Assembly (NCBI GenBank): GCA_051000815.1
Contig: JBPCNX010000071.1
Span: forward strand, 30,417-94,416
DNA from: PSRF01 sp051000815
GTDB taxonomy: Bacteria; Acidobacteriota; Blastocatellia; Pyrinomonadales; Pyrinomonadaceae
Direction of reading: 5' to 3'
DNA: 64,000 nt
Both the position numbers and the translations under genes were made by a program. This document shows positions 60,478-64,000 of this stretch, piece by piece. Position 1 is the stretch's first letter. Every line of letters begins with the position of its first letter. The notes beneath the pieces were generated by a model. The model had not been told where the DNA came from, searched no databases, and saw nothing but the letters and a program-made list of their open reading frames with translations.

Positions 60478-61311
60478 ATGGAAGTAGCAGCCGACCACTT
60501 TGCGATAACGGAATTGCGTCTAAATCTCATTCAGTACAGCGTCAGCGATGGTGTCGCCTTGCTCACCCTTAACGATCCACCGGCGAACACCTATAGCTAC
60601 GAAATGATGCAGGCCCTTGATGGTGCGATCCTTGCGGCGCGCATGGATGATAGCGTGCAGGTGATTGTGATCACCGGAAGCGGCGAGAAGTTCTTCTGCG
60701 CAGGCGCAGATATTCAGATGCTGCAAAACGTTACACCAACCTTCAAGTACTATTTTTGTCTTCACGCCAATGAGACTCTCCTGCGGCTGGAACAAACTCC
60801 CAAGCTGGTGATCGCGGCGATCAATGGACATTGTGTAGGAGGCGGATTGGAAGTGGCGATGGCTGCCGACATTCGCGTTGCACGCAAGCGCGCCGGCAAG
60901 ATGGGTCTCCCAGAAGTTTCGCTCGGTGTTCTGCCTGGCACCGGAGGCACACAGCGTTTGGTACGCATGGTGGGTAAGTCCAGGGCCATCGAGTTGATGA
61001 TCTCGGGTGAACTCTTCCCTTTTGAACGTGGGCGTGACCTCGGGATCATCAACAACATCTACGAAGCTGACTCTGCTGAAGGGTTTCTCGATCAGGTTAT
61101 GAGTTATGCGCGTCAGTTTACGTCGCCCGGTCGGGCCGCCTACGCAGTCGGCCGCATCAAACGCAGCGTGCAAACCGGGGCGGAGATTCCCCTCGAAGCC
61201 GGTTTGGCATTGGAGCGTGAGTTACAACAACAACTCTTTCAATCGGAAGATGCCAAGGAAGGCCTTAACGCTTACGTAGACAAACGGAAGCCGATCTTTC
61301 AGGGACGATAG
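60478..61311 (+). CDS. Enoyl-CoA hydratase (crotonase family)
   Basis: A 277-residue crotonase. Both catalytic glutamates are in place: NGHCVGGGLEVAMAADI and LPEVSLGVLPGTGGTQRL. The oxyanion motif FFCAGADIQML is intact. In the box pathway such a hydratase adds water to the dehydroadipyl-CoA formed by BoxC, then beta-oxidation follows. It overlaps no neighbour; the ATG at 60478 follows GAGAACAACAA. Confidence 0.88.
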   Translation: MEVAADHFAITELRLNLIQYSVSDGVALLTLNDPPANTYSYEMMQALDGAILAARMDDSVQVIVITGSGEKFFCAGADIQMLQNVTPTFKYYFCLHANETLLRLEQTPKLVIAAINGHCVGGGLEVAMAADIRVARKRAGKMGLPEVSLGVLPGTGGTQRLVRMVGKSRAIELMISGELFPFERGRDLGIINNIYEADSAEGFLDQVMSYARQFTSPGRAAYAVGRIKRSVQTGAEIPLEAGLALERELQQQLFQSEDAKEGLNAYVDKRKPIFQGR

Positions 61312-61312
61312 G

Positions 61313-62101
61313 TTGTACGATCACATCGACATCGCCGAAGATGACGGCATCCTAACGATCACGCTCAATCGGCCCGACAAGCTGAATGCATTGATGGGAC
61401 ATATGCGGCGGGATCTGGCTGAGGCTCTTGAAGCAGCAGGCAGCGATCGAGATGTTCGCGTCGTCGTCATCACAGGAGCGGGTCGAGCCTTCTGCGCCGG
61501 CGGTGACATCAATTATATGGCGGAACTGATTGAGCGCCGCGACAGCGAAGAGTTTTCGCGCTTGCTCGGTTCTGCACGCCGAGTGGTGACGACAATCCGG
61601 CAGATGACAAAGCCGGTGATCGCTGCTGTGAACGGTCCCGCTTCGGGCGCCGGGTGCAACCTGGCCCTCGCTTGCGACCTGTTAATCGCCTCCACCAGCG
61701 CGACCTTTAGTCAATCATTTGTAAAGGTCGGTTTACATCCCGACTGGGGCGGCACCTACTTCCTGCCGCATCTGGTTACACCCAACAAAGCCTGCGAGTT
61801 GTTCTTTCTGGGCGAGCCTATTGATTCAGAGGAGGCCTTGCGTTTGGGTATTGTGAACCGACTGGTATCGCCAGATGACCTGGCTAGCGTTACGCGCGAA
61901 CTCGCCGAACGATTGCGTGCTGCGCCGCCTCTTTCTCTTGCGGCCGCCAAGCAGGCCGTTTATATGAGTCAATCGGCCGAGCTTGAGGAAATGCTTCGCT
62001 ATGAAACTGAAGCGCAGTTACGATGTTTTGAATCTGAAGACGGCCGTGAAGGCATCCGGGCTTTTCTGGAAAAACGGCCGCCACGATTCACCGGAAATTA
62101 G
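61313..62101 (+). CDS. PaaG-like enoyl-CoA isomerase/hydratase (crotonase family)
   Basis: A 262-residue crotonase starting at TTG 61313, two bases after the stop of the previous gene. It lacks both hydratase glutamates (NGPASGAGCNLALACDLL, then QSFVKVGLHPDWGGTYFL) but has the Asp of PaaG-type isomerases. Role: isomerisation of the unsaturated CoA ester before beta-oxidation. Coupling to the hydratase suggests they act in sequence on the BoxC product. Confidence 0.85.
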   Translation: MYDHIDIAEDDGILTITLNRPDKLNALMGHMRRDLAEALEAAGSDRDVRVVVITGAGRAFCAGGDINYMAELIERRDSEEFSRLLGSARRVVTTIRQMTKPVIAAVNGPASGAGCNLALACDLLIASTSATFSQSFVKVGLHPDWGGTYFLPHLVTPNKACELFFLGEPIDSEEALRLGIVNRLVSPDDLASVTRELAERLRAAPPLSLAAAKQAVYMSQSAELEEMLRYETEAQLRCFESEDGREGIRAFLEKRPPRFTGN

Positions 62102-62146
62102 CAGCAAGATTCGACAATCGAGGCGGTCTTGGTTTTGTAATCTCTG

Positions 62147-62245
62147 CTTTGTTCTTTGAACTTTTGTTCCCTACTGAGACTTGTCGAGTCCGTGGCAGGT
62201 CTCAAGTCACGTAACTCAAACAAAGTACAAAGCTCAAAGTTCCAG
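62147..62245. repeat. Period-7 array element, copy 2 (inverted relative to 59590)
   Basis: Left arm 62147-62170 (CTTTGTT, CTTTGAA), right arm 62216-62245 (AAACAAAG, TACAAAG, CTCAAAG). Reverse complement of 62199-62217 matches the core of the first element (16 of 19 bases). Together the two copies flank tetR and both crotonase genes. Confidence 0.8.
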
Positions 62246-62302
62246 AAAGCTCAATCAAATCAACCCCCAGAGTTGTCGAATTCATCCAAGGAGACCTGAC
62301 TG

Positions 62303-62902
62303 ATGCGGAAAAAGCCTTTCATTATTTCCCTGCTCGCTTTGCTCTTCGCAAGCACTTCCTATTTCGCCGACACAACCAAATACGACACTGACGTTGCCCA
62401 TTCCAATGTTGGTTTCTCGATTCCTATAGCCGGCGGGCTCTCGCACGTGCGGGGCAAGTTCAACGATTTCACGGTCACCATCGTTTATGATGACAAGGAC
62501 GTTACGAAGTCTTCAGCTAACGCTGTGATCAAAACGGCAAGCATTGATACCGGAATCGAGCGCCGCGATGCACATTTGCGCACCCCTGACTTCTTTGACG
62601 CCGAGAAACACCCGGAGATCACTTTCATAAGCAGCCGCATAGAAAAGAAGGGCAAGGGTTTTATTGCTCACGGCACATTTACGATGCGAGGTGTTGCGAA
62701 GGAGATAGCTCTTCCGTTCACCATTAACGGGATCAATCGGGATGCCAAGACTGGCAAGACAACTCTCGGCGCCACCGCCAGGACTACAATCAATCGTAAA
62801 GATTTTGGCGTGAACTTCAGCCGGCCCGATAACCCAAACTTTCTCGGCGAGATGGTCGATATCGAGTTGAACGTCATTACGCGTGCTTCGAGTCCACAAT
62901 GA
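62303..62902 (+). CDS. YceI family periplasmic protein
   Basis: A 199-residue exported protein with a signal peptide (KPFIISLLALLFASTSYFAD). The YceI lipocalin-like fold is clear: DTDVAHSNVGFSI at the start, IDTGIERRDAHLRTPDFFDA, HPEITFISSRIEKKG, GTFTMRGVAKEIALPFTI and NRKDFGVNF. The family binds polyprenoid or other hydrophobic ligands. SD AAGGAGACC before ATG. It lies just after the crotonase genes and its link to aromatic metabolism is by position only. Confidence 0.93.
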   Translation: MRKKPFIISLLALLFASTSYFADTTKYDTDVAHSNVGFSIPIAGGLSHVRGKFNDFTVTIVYDDKDVTKSSANAVIKTASIDTGIERRDAHLRTPDFFDAEKHPEITFISSRIEKKGKGFIAHGTFTMRGVAKEIALPFTINGINRDAKTGKTTLGATARTTINRKDFGVNFSRPDNPNFLGEMVDIELNVITRASSPQ

Positions 62903-62919
62903 GACTGAAGCGCGATACC

Positions 62920-63019
62920 GGATCGCGGGCGTCTCGCCCGCAATGAGCGCGTAGCGCGAAGTCTTGTTTTCGAAACGACTGCGCCGGTGGGCGCAATGCG
63001 GGCGAGACGCCCGCGATCC
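62920..63019. repeat. 100-base element with 23-bp perfect inverted ends
   Basis: Left end 62920-62945 (GGATCGCGGGCGTCTCGCCC...) and right end 62994-63019 are inverted copies, perfect over 23 bp. Each end is itself a GCGGGCGTCTCGCCCGC palindrome. The inner part has GCGCGTAGCGCG and GCGCCGGTGGGCGC hairpins. Confidence 0.75.
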
Positions 63020-63042
63020 TGAGGCAGACCCGGACTTTGGAG

Positions 63043-63825
63043 ATGAAACTTCAGAACAGAATTGCGCTAATCACCGGCGGCGGGCGAGGCATTGGACGGG
63101 CGATCGCGCTTGCGTTTGCGAAGGAAGGCGCTCAGATCGTCGTCGCCGCTCGCACGCTCACGCAGGTAGAAAGCGTGGCGCAGGAAGTTCAGGATCAGTT
63201 TCACGTAAAGGCGCTGCCGGTGGCTTGTGATGTTTCTGAGGTTAGCAGTGTGACGACGATGTTTGCACGGGCTCTGGAATTCCTCGGCCGTGGGCCCGAC
63301 ATCCTGGTGAACAATGCCGGCATTGCCGAGAGCGCGCCAATTGGCAAAACCGACGACGAACTCTGGAACCGCCATCTGGCAATCAATCTCAGCGGCAGCT
63401 TTTATTGCACGCGCGCGGCGTTGCCCGCAATGGCCGAACGCGGCTGGGGTCGAATCATTAATATCGCTTCGATCGCGGGCAAAACCGGCGCTCCCTACAT
63501 CGCTGCTTACTCAGCTTCAAAACATGGCTTGTTGGGATTGACGCGCTCGACCGCGCTCGAAGTTGCCGCGAAAGGAATTACTGCGAACGCGATCTGCCCC
63601 GGCTATGTTGATACTGAAATGACCACTCGCGGAGTTGAAAACATAACCAGGAAAACGGGGCGCTCGGCGGAGGAAGCGATGGAAGCGATCCGGAGAATGA
63701 GTCCTCAGAATCGTCTGGTCACGTCTGAGGAAGTTGCGGCACTGGCGTTACTGCTCGCTTCGGAAGAAGGCGGTGCGATCAATGGTCAGGCGATAAACGT
63801 GGACGGCGGCAGTGTGTTGTTCTAA
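63043..63825 (+). CDS. SDR family oxidoreductase (FabG-like)
   Basis: A 260-residue short-chain dehydrogenase. Cofactor site LITGGGRGIGRAIALA, NNAGIAES, catalytic AAYSASKHG with Tyr and Lys, and CPGYVDTEMTTRG. In this cluster it may act as a 3-hydroxyacyl-CoA dehydrogenase for the box intermediates. I use the ATG 63043; a TTG at 63037 is in frame. The short palindromic element precedes it. Confidence 0.93.
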   Translation: MKLQNRIALITGGGRGIGRAIALAFAKEGAQIVVAARTLTQVESVAQEVQDQFHVKALPVACDVSEVSSVTTMFARALEFLGRGPDILVNNAGIAESAPIGKTDDELWNRHLAINLSGSFYCTRAALPAMAERGWGRIINIASIAGKTGAPYIAAYSASKHGLLGLTRSTALEVAAKGITANAICPGYVDTEMTTRGVENITRKTGRSAEEAMEAIRRMSPQNRLVTSEEVAALALLLASEEGGAINGQAINVDGGSVLF

Positions 63826-63892
63826 GCGCTAACTGGCCACTGTTTCTTTGCAGGTAAGTCAGTCCAATACGCGGTAGCAACTGTGTTGGAAG

Positions 63893-64000
63893 TCAAGCAG
63901 AAACTGGTTCCTCGTTGAATTTCCAGCAGGTGCTGTCACGAACCATGACGTTAATGATGTTAAGCAATTTATGCATGCAAGCAGTGATAGCGACTTTGAA
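63893..64000 (-). CDS. IS110-family transposase, C-terminal fragment
   Basis: The last 36 residues of a transposase on the minus strand enter from the right edge. The tail FKVAITACMHKLLNIINVMV, then RDSTCWK, is the C-terminal end of IS110/IS116/IS902 transposases (ALIACMRKLLTILNAML in relatives). The stop is TGA at 63895-63893. The element's right end must lie between 63826 and 63892. Confidence 0.8.
   Translation of the reverse strand, partial: FKVAITACMHKLLNIINVMVRDSTCWKFNEEPVSA

Overview
The window looks like chromosomal DNA of an Acidobacteriota bacterium, probably class Blastocatellia (inference). The reasons are a VWFA-related acidobacterial-type protein at 4.2 kb, Tat-exported TldD and asparaginase genes, an ECF sigma factor paired with a Ser/Thr kinase, and very repeat-rich spacers. 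No rRNA operon, CRISPR array or prophage was seen. Only the right edge carries an obvious transposase fragment.

Layout. 1-9.3 kb: a GH92 glycosidase with C-terminal carbohydrate-binding domains (runs off the left edge), a lectin-like secreted protein, a VWFA protein, an AlbA_2/ATPase-like protein, a large membrane protein and folK. 9.5-11.3 kb: panB-panC (pantothenate). 11.4-18 kb: a three-subunit molybdenum hydroxylase that matches 4-hydroxybenzoyl-CoA reductase, including the extra 4Fe-4S loop, followed by a MocA-like cytidylyltransferase and a cysteine-less thioredoxin-fold protein. 18-21 kb: the TldE/TldD protease pair. 21.5-31.7 kb: arginine biosynthesis, with argH divergent from argR-argG-(P-loop gene)-argC-argD-argF'-argB. 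32-38 kb: a solo PolX N-terminal domain, glycosylasparaginase, a kinase/sigma pair and small proteins. 38.9-46 kb: a TetR-controlled RND efflux operon whose TolC gene is broken. 46.3-47.8 kb: an ElaB/YqjE-like membrane-stress operon. 47.9-55.5 kb: two tandem M28 peptidases, topA and dprA, then a selenocysteine tRNA. 56-64 kb: a box (benzoyl-CoA epoxidation) cluster with boxC, boxB, a TetR regulator, two crotonase-family genes, YceI and an SDR, ending at an IS110-type transposase tail.

The aromatic genes fit together. The reductase-like enzyme at 11-16 kb could make benzoyl-CoA, and BoxB/BoxC at 56-59 kb epoxidise and cleave it. BoxA, the ligase and BoxD are not in the window. The arginine cluster lacks an N-acylglutamate synthase and a deacylase. 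A P-loop protein of unknown function is translationally coupled to argG.

The most unusual signal lies between genes. At least 14 spacers carry short-period tandem arrays, nearly all in inverted pairs. The unit is 7 nt in most and 10 nt in the rest. The word differs from spacer to spacer but matches between the two arms of one spacer (CTTTGnn, GTCCAAn, TGCCTAC, ATTGCCn, AACTGAA; CACGAAnnnn, TCCGCGnnnn, TCCGTGnnnn). One period-7 pair exactly brackets a decayed four-helix-bundle (23S IVP-like) gene at 57.8-58.2 kb. This suggests a mobile or amplifying repeat system with gene-bearing and gene-less forms. Several other dispersed palindromes and one MITE-like element also occur.
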